Below, piece after piece: positions 43,142 to 50,855 of a stretch of 64,000 nt of DNA. The stretch covers positions 2,682,261 through 2,746,260 of the forward strand of contig NZ_CP011514.1 of assembly GCF_001653795.1 (NCBI RefSeq), read 5' to 3'. This DNA comes from Mitsuaria sp. 7 (GTDB lineage: Bacteria; Pseudomonadota; Gammaproteobacteria; Burkholderiales; Burkholderiaceae_C). How positions within the stretch are numbered: position 1 is the stretch's first letter; each line of letters opens with the position of its first letter. The notes under the pieces were generated by a model. That model did no database searches. It was given only the letters and a program-made list of their open reading frames with translations, and had not been told where the DNA came from. A program made the position numbers and the translations under genes.

Positions 43142-44652
43142 GCCTGGGAAGCCTGGGAAGGCGTGTCGGCATCGATCGCCGCCGGGCTCTGCGCGTCCGG
43201 AGACGGCGTCGCGTCGGCGATCGATGCGGGAGATTCGGAGGAATCGGGAGCGGCCACGGCCTTGCGGCGACCGCGCTTGGGCTCGGCCGGCTCGGGCGGG
43301 CGCCACTTGGGTTCAGGCTCGGGCTCGACCGGCGGCTCGACCCCGGTCGAGTGCAGCACGCCCTGGCTCATCCAGCGGACGTACTCGTCGTCGATCTCGC
43401 CCTGCTGCGCGGACCAGCGCACGCGCCACGGCTGGCGCGCCATGTCGCCGGTCGCGCCGGCCAGATGCTGCGCCTGCACGTCGCCGAGCAGCGGCAGCAG
43501 CTGCGCGCGGTAGGCCGCACGGGCGTAGCTGCCGCCGAGCACCGCCGGCCGCAGGTCGTTCGTCTGCACGCTGTCGCCAGTCCACAGGCCCAGCAGCGCC
43601 TGCAGCTGGTTCATCTCGGGCGGCAGGCTCATCACGGCGAGCTCGCCCTCGGGCGCGGCCAGGCCGCTGGGCAGCGGCTCGGGCGTCGGCGGCACCGGAC
43701 GGTCGCGTTCGAACTCGGCCTCGCAGCCGTCCAGCAGCTCATGCTGCGCGACGAAGACCGGATGCACCGGCCGCGACAGCGCGCCCAGCGCGAGGTTTTC
43801 CAGGAAGGGGACATCCTGCAGCCAGCGCCGCACGTCCGTCGTCGTGATGCCGGTGGAACCCAGCGTGACGCGCTGGCGGTCGGCCTGCTGCAGCGCGCGG
43901 TTGAACTGGCTCGCCATCGCGAGCAGCCGCGCCTGCGCCAGGCCGAGCTCGCGCGCGAGCCGCTCCAGACGCGCGTTCCCGTCGTCCTCCGCCTGGCGGA
44001 TGATCGCGGAGAGCGCCTCGCTGGCGCGCTCGACCAGCTTGAGCGCGCGCTCGAAGCGCATGCGCGCGCGGCGCAGGTGGAACTCGGAGCCGGACGCGAT
44101 CGCGTCGGCGAACTCGTTGTAGAGCCGCGAGAGCTGCGCCAGCAGATGCTGCAGCTGCGCCGGCTCCAGCGTGCCGAGTTGCTGCGCGCCGGCCACGTTG
44201 GCCAGCAGGCCGGCCAGGTCGCCGTCCTCGTCCGCGGCCTGCCCTTGCGTCAGCGGCGACACCATCGCCATCAACTGCTGCGCGAGCGGCGTCACGCCGT
44301 ACTGCTGGTTGGACGCATCCCAGGCCAGCAGCTGCGCGTCGCGCAGGCGCTTGAGCACGAGCTCCAGCGCCTCGTCGCGCAGCACGTGGAAGTGGCGGTT
44401 CAGGTCGTCGCGGGAAAGCCGCGACTGCGGCAGGCTCATCAGCTCGATGAACACCCACACGCGCAGCCGCACCAGCGTGGCCGGGCCGTGGAACAGCGCG
44501 CGCTGCGCGCTCAGCAGGGCCTCGTTGCGGTCCAGCTGCCACCACAGGAGCGAGTCCTGCGGGAGCTGACCTTCGCGGAAATGGTCTTCGAAAGAGGGGT
44601 CGGGGAGATCGTCGCGCAGAGCGTCGTCCACGCCTCCCGGGGTCACTGTCAT
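43138..44652 (-). CDS. mksF: MksF-type kleisin subunit
   Basis: A 504-residue protein that would bridge the MksB heads. An N-terminal winged helix (about 40-130, Leu-Arg-Val-Trp-Val-Phe-Ile-Glu-Leu-Met) is followed by a helical coiled region (about 170-290, Arg-Met-Arg-Phe-Glu-Arg-Ala-Leu-Lys-Leu-Val-Glu) and a second domain, then a long disordered Pro/Ala/Glu tail (after about 435) with Arg-Gly-Arg-Arg-Lys. Order mksF-mksE-mksB and 4-bp overlaps match Mks operons. No MksG/JetD nuclease gene is found on either side, unlike Wadjet defence loci. ATG 44652. Confidence 0.8.
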   Translation of the reverse strand: MTVTPGGVDDALRDDLPDPSFEDHFREGQLPQDSLLWWQLDRNEALLSAQRALFHGPATLVRLRVWVFIELMSLPQSRLSRDDLNRHFHVLRDEALELVLKRLRDAQLLAWDASNQQYGVTPLAQQLMAMVSPLTQGQAADEDGDLAGLLANVAGAQQLGTLEPAQLQHLLAQLSRLYNEFADAIASGSEFHLRRARMRFERALKLVERASEALSAIIRQAEDDGNARLERLARELGLAQARLLAMASQFNRALQQADRQRVTLGSTGITTTDVRRWLQDVPFLENLALGALSRPVHPVFVAQHELLDGCEAEFERDRPVPPTPEPLPSGLAAPEGELAVMSLPPEMNQLQALLGLWTGDSVQTNDLRPAVLGGSYARAAYRAQLLPLLGDVQAQHLAGATGDMARQPWRVRWSAQQGEIDDEYVRWMSQGVLHSTGVEPPVEPEPEPKWRPPEPAEPKRGRRKAVAAPDSSESPASIADATPSPDAQSPAAIDADTPSQASQA

Positions 44653-44695
44653 GAAGGGGATTATCGCCCCTCGAAGACCCCTTCCCGGCCCGCCG

Positions 44696-45214
44696 TCACA
44701 CGGGTGTCAGGGACCTGCGCATCAGGGTTGCCCCGGAGCCGAAGCTGGCGAGTTTCTCGATGAGCGCGGCGCTCAGCGGCGCCTCGGACGCCGCGAAGCC
44801 ATGGCGCTCCCAGTACGCCCGCGAGCCCTGCACCGCGACCAGCGCGACCTGCGTCAGGCCCATGTCCTGGGCGCGATGCACCACCTGCTGCACCAGCTTG
44901 TGGCCCAGGCGCTTCGCCCGCCCCGCCGGTGAGACCGCGAGGTCATGCAGGTACAGCGTGCGAGGGGCGCGCGCCGGTGCGATCGACGGCGCGTCGAGCG
45001 CCGGCAACTGCCCGTCGTCGACCGGCAGGCTGACGACGTAGGCCAGCGGCTCGCCGGCCTCGACGGCCAGATAGGAACAGTGGAGATGGCGCGCCGCGTT
45101 CAGCTTGGCCACGAAGGCCTCGGCGCTTTCCAGGAACTCGGGCCCGTAGCACTGGGCCTGCAACGCGAGGACGTGCGGGACGTCCTCCGTGCCAATCACT
45201 TTCAACTGCAGCAT
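44696..45214 (-). CDS. GNAT family N-acetyltransferase
   Basis: A 172-residue GNAT enzyme using acetyl-CoA. It has Asp-Leu-Ala-Val-Ser-Pro-Ala-Gly-Arg-Ala-Lys-Arg-Leu-Gly-His-Lys-Leu (motif A, the CoA pyrophosphate loop is degenerate Gly-Arg-Ala-Lys-Arg-Leu-Gly), and Arg-Ala-Tyr-Trp-Glu-Arg-His-Gly-Phe near the end (motif B). The acceptor is unknown. ATG 45214 overlaps the upstream stop (ATGA), so it is coupled to the cold-shock/DUF1294 gene. Confidence 0.85.
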   Translation of the reverse strand: MLQLKVIGTEDVPHVLALQAQCYGPEFLESAEAFVAKLNAARHLHCSYLAVEAGEPLAYVVSLPVDDGQLPALDAPSIAPARAPRTLYLHDLAVSPAGRAKRLGHKLVQQVVHRAQDMGLTQVALVAVQGSRAYWERHGFAASEAPLSAALIEKLASFGSGATLMRRSLTPV

Positions 45215-45969
45215 CAGACGGATGAGCCGGCCGATCGCGCGTTCCAGTGGTCGGAGAAACCCGAGAAGAACGGCGTCAGCAGCGGCGTAAAGAGACAGAC
45301 GAAGGCCAGGATGTTGAGCGCGACGCTCAACCAGAACACCCGCCGGAAAGCCGGCTTGGCGCTCTTGTGCCGCAGCAAGTGCTGTGCCAGCAAGGCGCCG
45401 GGCCAGCCGCACAGCAGCGCCAGGACATGCAGCGTCGATTCCTTGACGCGCCACTGGCCCAGTCGCGCCGCGCGCTTGTCCAGCGCGTAGACGATGAAGG
45501 TCGCGAAGCTCATCGCGACATAGACGCCCCACAAGCCCCGCGGCAACGGCCACGCGAGATGCGTCAACAGCACCAGCGAGGCAAAACCTGGCACCAGCCA
45601 CAACGAAGCGCCGGTGTCGGCCGAAGAAGTCTTGGGGGAGGAAGAAGCGGAAGCGCCGCGCGCGGACGGCGCGGGCTTGGATCGCGTACCGGAGCGGGCC
45701 GCGTCGGCAGCACCGGACGACGGACCGCGCCGGGGCGCGGGGCCGGCGGGCGCCGGCTTGGGCTCGAGGCTCCGGACCTTCAGCGCGCGGGCTTTGCCCT
45801 GCGCATCGGTTCCGGGCTCGTAGTCGACGCGCTCGCCGACGAAGGGTCGGCGGGCGCGCAGGCCGAAGGCGCTGATGTGCGCGAAGCGTTTCGGTCCGCC
45901 GTCGGACGGCGCGATGAAGCCGTAGCCCTTCGCGTCATCCCACTGGACGATCCGACCCTCGACGCGCAT
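45214..45969 (-). CDS. cold-shock domain fused to DUF1294 membrane protein
   Basis: A 251-residue protein. Residues 1-70 form a cold-shock domain: Gly-Arg-Ile-Val-Gln-Trp, Lys-Gly-Tyr-Gly-Phe-Ile-Ala-Pro, Arg-Phe-Ala-His-Ile-Ser-Ala-Phe (RNP motifs, with Phe-Ala-His for Phe-Val-His). A disordered Pro/Ala/Ser linker leads to three or four membrane segments (about 128-245) with Tyr-Ala-Leu-Asp-Lys-Arg-Ala-Ala-Arg and Gly-Trp-Pro-Gly-Ala-Leu, the DUF1294 signature. A nucleic-acid domain tied to the membrane is known in this family, with role unknown. Located between GNAT and rhlE. Confidence 0.9.
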   Translation of the reverse strand: MRVEGRIVQWDDAKGYGFIAPSDGGPKRFAHISAFGLRARRPFVGERVDYEPGTDAQGKARALKVRSLEPKPAPAGPAPRRGPSSGAADAARSGTRSKPAPSARGASASSSPKTSSADTGASLWLVPGFASLVLLTHLAWPLPRGLWGVYVAMSFATFIVYALDKRAARLGQWRVKESTLHVLALLCGWPGALLAQHLLRHKSAKPAFRRVFWLSVALNILAFVCLFTPLLTPFFSGFSDHWNARSAGSSV

Positions 45970-46002
45970 CCCTCAGCGCCCCTCGTCCACCGAGCCAGAG
46001 GC

Positions 46003-48006
46003 TCAGAACTTGCGCGGGCCCTTGCGCGGCACGAAACCACCGCGGTCGCCGCGGTCGTCGCCGCCTTGCGGACGCGGGCCCTTGCTGAACGCCGGCTTGG
46101 CCGGACGGCCTTCGAAACGGTTGTCGTCGCCCTTGTTGAAGGCCGGACGCTCGGCACGCGGTGCGTAGCGGTCGTTGTTGTCGGCCGAACGGTCGAAACG
46201 CGGATCCGGACGACGCTGGTCGAAACCACCGCCGTTGCCGCCATGACCACCGTCGCGCGGCGCGTTGAAGTCGCGCTGCGGACGATCGCCGTAGCTGCGC
46301 GGTGCGCCGCCGAAGCCTTGACCGCCTTGCGGACGATCACCGAAACGCGGACGGTCGCCTTGCGGACGGTCGCCGAACGGACGGTCGCCTTGCGGGCGCT
46401 CGTTGCGATGCTCGAAGCGCTGGCCGCCACCGAAACCGCCGGGGCCGCCCTGACCGCCTTCACGGCGCTCGCCGAACGGGGGACGGCCTTGGCCTTCCGG
46501 ACGCTCGAAGCGGGCGCTGTTGTCGAAGCGGTTGTCGTTGCCACGGTAGCCGCCGCCTTGCGGACGGTTGCCGCCGAAGCCGCCACGGTTGCCACCGTAG
46601 CCGCCGCGATTGCCGCCGAAGCCGCCACGGTCACCGCCGCGATCGCCGCGGTCGAAACCGGGACGCGACGGGTAGATCTTCGGCTCTTCGTTGCGCGGCT
46701 CCAGGCCTTCGATGCGCGAGACCGGGATCGGCTGCGTCGTGAACTGCTGGATGCGCTTGATCATCGAGATGTCGCCACGCTCGGCCAGCGTCACCGCGAT
46801 GCCGGAGCGGCCGGCACGGCCGGTGCGGCCGATGCGGTGGACATAGTCCTCCGCCTTCATCGGCAGGCCGAAGTTGATGACGTGCGAGATCGTCGGCACG
46901 TCGATGCCGCGGGCGGCCACGTCGGTGGCGACCAGCACGCGCAGGTCGCGACGGCGCAGGGCCATCAGCGTGCGGGTGCGCTTGCCTTGCGGCATGCCGC
47001 CGTGCAGCGCGGCGACGCGGTGGCCGATGGCCTCCAGCTGTTCGGCCAGCCACTCGGTGTCCTGCTGGGTGCTGGTGAAGACCACGGCCTGGTCGACGTC
47101 ACGCAGACCCAGGATGTGTTCCAGCAGCTTGCGCTTGTGCTGGCCGTTGTCGGCCCAGTGCAGGCGCTGCTCGATGTTCTCGTGCGAGTCGGTGTGGCCC
47201 GACACGTCGATGCGCTGCGGGTCGCGCATCAGCTGCGAGGCCAGGCGGCCGGTGTTGCCGGCGAAGGTCGCGCTGTACATCAGCGTCTGGCGCTCGGCCG
47301 GGATCTGCTGGGCGACGAAGTTGATGTCGTCGATGAAGCCCATGTCCAGCATGCGGTCGGCTTCGTCCAGGACGAACATCGTCACGTTGTCCAGCTTGCA
47401 GCGGCCGCTGTTTATGTGGTCCAGCAGGCGACCCGGGGTCGCGATCAGGACGTCCAGCGGGCCGCTCAGCGCGCGCAGCTGCTGCGCGTAGGGCATGCCG
47501 CCCAGCACGGTGGCGACGCGCAGGCCCTGGATGTGACGGCCGTAGGTCATCGCGGACTTGGCGACCTGCATCGCCAGTTCACGGGTCGGGGCCAGCACCA
47601 GCACGCGCGGGCCGACGGTCCGGGTCTTGTTGTTGGCGGCGGTGCGCTCGGCACGCGCGTTCAGCACCTGCTGCAGCGCCGGCAGGATGAACGAGGCGGT
47701 CTTGCCCGAACCGGTGCGCGACGAGACCATCAGGTCCTTGCCGTCGAGCGCCGGCGGGATCGCCTGCGCCTGCACTTCGGTGGTGTTCTCGTAGCCGGAG
47801 TCCTTGACGGCGCGCAGCAGCGCGTCGTGCAGGCCCAGGGCCGAGAACGGGGTGCCCGTGGTCGGCGCGTCGGCGCCGAGTTCGCCGGCCTCGATGGCCA
47901 GGTCGAGTTCGCCGTTCAGCGTCTCGTTGGTCTCGTTGGTCTCGTTGGTGTCCAGGGTCTGGGCGTCGGCGTTCTTGTCGTGGTCGAAACTCATCTGTCT
48001 TTGCAT
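46003..48006 (-). CDS. rhlE: DEAD-box RNA helicase RhlE
   Basis: A 667-residue RNA helicase. Q motif Phe-Ser-Ala-Leu-Gly-Leu, motif I Ser-Arg-Thr-Gly-Ser-Gly-Lys-Thr, Pro-Thr-Arg-Glu-Leu, Asp-Glu-Ala-Asp, Ser-Ala-Thr, and His-Arg-Ile-Gly-Arg-Thr-Gly-Arg are all intact. A long tail (from about 420) is rich in Arg, Gly and Asp/Gln repeats and probably binds RNA. Near the N-terminus three copies of Asn-Glu-Thr come from a 9-nt tandem repeat. ATG 48006 and ATG 47994 are both possible and both lack strong ribosome sites. A leader of about 390 nt precedes the gene. Confidence 0.93.
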   Translation of the reverse strand: MQRQMSFDHDKNADAQTLDTNETNETNETLNGELDLAIEAGELGADAPTTGTPFSALGLHDALLRAVKDSGYENTTEVQAQAIPPALDGKDLMVSSRTGSGKTASFILPALQQVLNARAERTAANNKTRTVGPRVLVLAPTRELAMQVAKSAMTYGRHIQGLRVATVLGGMPYAQQLRALSGPLDVLIATPGRLLDHINSGRCKLDNVTMFVLDEADRMLDMGFIDDINFVAQQIPAERQTLMYSATFAGNTGRLASQLMRDPQRIDVSGHTDSHENIEQRLHWADNGQHKRKLLEHILGLRDVDQAVVFTSTQQDTEWLAEQLEAIGHRVAALHGGMPQGKRTRTLMALRRRDLRVLVATDVAARGIDVPTISHVINFGLPMKAEDYVHRIGRTGRAGRSGIAVTLAERGDISMIKRIQQFTTQPIPVSRIEGLEPRNEEPKIYPSRPGFDRGDRGGDRGGFGGNRGGYGGNRGGFGGNRPQGGGYRGNDNRFDNSARFERPEGQGRPPFGERREGGQGGPGGFGGGQRFEHRNERPQGDRPFGDRPQGDRPRFGDRPQGGQGFGGAPRSYGDRPQRDFNAPRDGGHGGNGGGFDQRRPDPRFDRSADNNDRYAPRAERPAFNKGDDNRFEGRPAKPAFSKGPRPQGGDDRGDRGGFVPRKGPRKF
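47923..47949 (-). repeat. three tandem 9-nt repeats in rhlE
   Basis: CTCGTTGGT is repeated three times without change at 47923-47931, 47932-47940 and 47941-47949, encoding (Asn-Glu-Thr)3 near the N-terminus of RhlE. Identical in-frame units suggest slippage variation between strains without frame loss. Confidence 0.85.
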
Positions 48007-48407
48007 TCCAAAGGTGCACAGCCGGGCCGACGCCGTCGAAACGGAGTCCGCGCCGGAGCGCCTGGTCGCCGCGCAGGATCGATGTGATCGCGGCTGAACC
48101 GTGATGTCGCTGGGAGAAAGCTCGCGTCGATCACCAGGAAAGAAAGACACATGCACGGCGCGGTTGCAGAACAACCGCCGTGGTCGGCATGAAGGGCCTG
48201 GTGAGGCGCCGGGGAACAGTCAAAGCGACGGCATCGCCGCCGACCGAACCCGAGGGCATGCAGTGCGCGCTCCCCGTGGCGGGAAACAGCTTCGGCGGAG
48301 AGCCGGAGCCTGCGTGGGAGTCCGTTCGGATGCCCGGCGCAGCGGTCTGCAAGAGGTCAGAGGAGACGTACGAAGCACCGCCAGAAGCGGTGAAGCCCAC
48401 GACTATA
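48007..48407 (-). promoter_or_regulatory. long 5' leader of rhlE with candidate promoter
   Basis: About 390 nt without a credible gene precede rhlE. A candidate -10, TATAGT, is at 48402-48407 on the minus strand; the -35 is poor. The leader contains a stable stem-loop at 48154-48182 (CACGGC with GCCGTG, then GGTTG with CAACC, separated by a 2-nt bulge). Open frame 48131-48427 lacks a ribosome site and protein-like composition. Long leaders are common in cold-regulated helicase genes. The remaining 48408-48506 shows nothing. Confidence 0.45.
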
Positions 48408-48506
48408 ACAGCGTTCGGGGTTTTCACCTAGCAGATCATTGCAGCGCGCGCTGGAGAGGCGGCGACGGCCGTCGCCGCCGAGGTCGAGATCGAGGTCGAA
48501 CGACCT

Positions 48507-50855
48507 TTACAGCCCTTCGAGCAGCGTCGGAAGCACCGCCATCAACGCGTCGAGTTGAGCGACGTCCAACCAGGCGGGCGCGCTGTCCAGCCAATCCGGG
48601 AACACCACCCCATCGCGCTGCGCGCGCAGCACGGCCGTGTCGAGCGAGTCCTCTATCAGCAGCAGCGCCGACGGCACGCCGCAGGCGTCGCCGCCGCAGG
48701 TCGCCTCGACGCGTCGCGCCAGGACGGCGGGCTGCCACGGCAGGTCCGCATGGACGAGGGCGAGGCGATCACCCGCGAGCTCGCCTTCGTCCAGGCTGCC
48801 GAGCGCGTCATCGCTGGCCAGCAGCACGCCGGCCTCGGCGCCACGCCAGGCCGACAGCACCGCCTCGCGGACCGCGCCCGTATCACCGGCGCGCAGCCGC
48901 TGCGGCGGCAGGCGACGCAGCTGCGGGGACATCGCCAGGCTGTCCAGCAGCGTCTCCGAGCGCGCGCAGATCACCAGGCGCGCGGCGGCCGGCACGGTGG
49001 CCTGGATCCACTCGCGACGCAGCGCGAGCACCGCCTCCGCCTTCGCGGCCAGCGCCTGGCGCGAGGTGGGGGGCAGCAGCGCGAGGGCCTCCAGCAACTG
49101 CTGCTGGTCGGCGCTCGACAGGAAACGCAGCGCCGTCCAGCGTTCGACCAGTTGGCGGAGCTGCTTCAGCGGTGCGGCCGGCAGGCTGCTGCCGCTCGAG
49201 CCCGCGCCGTCCAGCCACAGCGGCGTCAGCAGCGCCGCGGGCATCTGCTCCTCCAGCTCGCGCTTGCGACGCGACAGCAGCACCGGCTCCAGCGCATCGC
49301 GCCTGACCTTCTTGCCGGCGTCGTCGGGCAGCACCCTCAGATCGGACAGCGGGCCGCGACGCATGTCGTCGAGCCAGTCGACCCATTCGCCCAGACGGGC
49401 GTCACCGAGCGGTTCCTCGTGCGCGATCAGCAGCAGCTGGGCGGCCGGCAGCGCGCGCAGCGCGGCCAGGCGATCCGCGCCCATCAATTCGATGCCGTCG
49501 ACGATCAGCAGCGCGGGCTGCGGCTTCGCCGGCGGCGTCGCCGTCACGGTCACGGACTTCGCGTCGTCGCCGAGCCAGCGCTTCAGATCGCGCTGCCAGG
49601 CGGCATGCGCCGCCTCGGGCGCGATGACGACGGCGGGCTTCACGCCGAAGAGCGTCGCCCAGAGCTGGATCGCGGCGATGGCGGCGCCGCGCTGGCCGAG
49701 CCCGAGGTCGTCCGAGATCAATGCGCGGCCGGCGCAGACGGCAAACAGCGCGGCCTCCCAGGCATGGCTCGGCAGCTCATCCCGCAGCAGCGCGCGCATC
49801 GCGGCGCCGTCGGCCATCAGCGTTTCGAGGCGCGACACGCGCGCCTGCGCATCCCGTCCGCAGGCCAGCTGCGGCCACACCGGCGCATCGACGCGCATCA
49901 CGACGCCCAGCGCGCGGGCGTCGCTCAAGACCTGTTGCAGCCACGCGTGGCCGCCCTCGGCGCGGCGGCGTCGTTGATCGTCCAGACCCGCCTGATCGCG
50001 CAGACGCTGCGGCACCTCGCGGCCGCAGACCCACTGCAGCTCGCGTTCATCGCCGGGCACGAGCCAGACCTCGGCTTCGCGCGCCGGCCAGCCGGCATCG
50101 AGCGCCGCGTGCTGGTGCCCGTCGAACAGCGACAGCAACTCGCCGCCGTGCTCGCACGCGCCTTGATCGCGATAGTCCGCGCAGTCGCAGCGCCAGGTCT
50201 TGCGTCCCAGCAGGCGGACGTGGAAGGTGCCGCCGGTCTCGCCGTCGCGCAGCTCGTAGTCGCCGAACACGCCGTCGTCCTCGCGCGGGCCGAGCGTGAA
50301 ACGCGGCGGCTCGGGCGGCACTTCCTCGACGACCGGCTCGGGCTTGGGGTTGCGGCGCCCCTTGCGGGCGGGCACGGAGTCGACGGAGTCCTCGTCGACC
50401 GCGATCACGGACTCCGCCGGAGGCACGGGGGCCTCCGCAAACTCGTCGACCTCGACGAGGTCCACCGCGGCCTCGGTCGCTTCGACGACCGCCGCCTTGG
50501 GCGCGGCGCCGCGTTTGCGCGACGACCGCTTCTTCGCCGGTGCGTCGGCGTCAGCTTCGATAACGATGGCGGCGGCGATGGCGGTGGCGGTGGCAGCGTC
50601 GTCGCCGGCGGGCGCATCGGCGACCGCCGTGGGCTCGACAGGGGCCGCGGCCTCAGGCGCAACGTCAGTCGCCTTGGCACGGGGGGTGCGCTTTCGCGCG
50701 GGCCTCGGTGCCGCGTCCGTCGGGGCAGCTGCAGCGTCGGCCACCGGCTCGATCACCGGGTCCACGACCACGTCGGTCGCGGCCGGCACGGCCGTGGCAT
50801 CACCCGCCTTGGTCTTGCGCGCCGCGGGGCGGCGTCGTTGGGAAGTCGTCGTCAT
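48507..50855 (-). CDS. SWIM zinc-finger protein with a degenerate SNF2-type ATPase domain
   Basis: A 782-residue protein. Residues 1-185 are disordered and rich in Ala, Pro and Lys/Arg. A SWIM finger has Cys223-x-Cys225-x8-Cys234-x-His236. From about 365 the fold follows SNF2 helicases, but key residues are gone. Motif I is Asp-Asp-Leu-Gly-Leu-Gly-Gln-Arg-Gly (382-390), where Gln-Arg replaces the Walker Lys-Thr. Motif Ia, Val-Val-Ile-Ala-Pro-Glu, is kept. Motif II is Val-Asp-Gly-Ile-Glu instead of Asp-Glu-x-His. The C-lobe keeps Asp-Leu-Pro-Trp-Gln-Pro-Ala but not the Arg finger. ATP hydrolysis is improbable. ATG 50855 has GAGGA upstream and lies inside pabB by 56 bp. Confidence 0.8.
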   Translation of the reverse strand: MTTTSQRRRPAARKTKAGDATAVPAATDVVVDPVIEPVADAAAAPTDAAPRPARKRTPRAKATDVAPEAAAPVEPTAVADAPAGDDAATATAIAAAIVIEADADAPAKKRSSRKRGAAPKAAVVEATEAAVDLVEVDEFAEAPVPPAESVIAVDEDSVDSVPARKGRRNPKPEPVVEEVPPEPPRFTLGPREDDGVFGDYELRDGETGGTFHVRLLGRKTWRCDCADYRDQGACEHGGELLSLFDGHQHAALDAGWPAREAEVWLVPGDERELQWVCGREVPQRLRDQAGLDDQRRRRAEGGHAWLQQVLSDARALGVVMRVDAPVWPQLACGRDAQARVSRLETLMADGAAMRALLRDELPSHAWEAALFAVCAGRALISDDLGLGQRGAAIAAIQLWATLFGVKPAVVIAPEAAHAAWQRDLKRWLGDDAKSVTVTATPPAKPQPALLIVDGIELMGADRLAALRALPAAQLLLIAHEEPLGDARLGEWVDWLDDMRRGPLSDLRVLPDDAGKKVRRDALEPVLLSRRKRELEEQMPAALLTPLWLDGAGSSGSSLPAAPLKQLRQLVERWTALRFLSSADQQQLLEALALLPPTSRQALAAKAEAVLALRREWIQATVPAAARLVICARSETLLDSLAMSPQLRRLPPQRLRAGDTGAVREAVLSAWRGAEAGVLLASDDALGSLDEGELAGDRLALVHADLPWQPAVLARRVEATCGGDACGVPSALLLIEDSLDTAVLRAQRDGVVFPDWLDSAPAWLDVAQLDALMAVLPTLLEGL

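Noticed and set aside
38142..44652. A full Wadjet (JetABCD) defence locus
   Set aside because: Three Jet/Mks-like subunits are present but no JetD/MksG nuclease; the adjacent 173-residue protein shows no TOPRIM-like motif by eye.
48131..48427. A 98-codon frame in the rhlE leader
   Set aside because: No ribosome site, unusual composition, and it starts at the candidate promoter. Treated as leader RNA.
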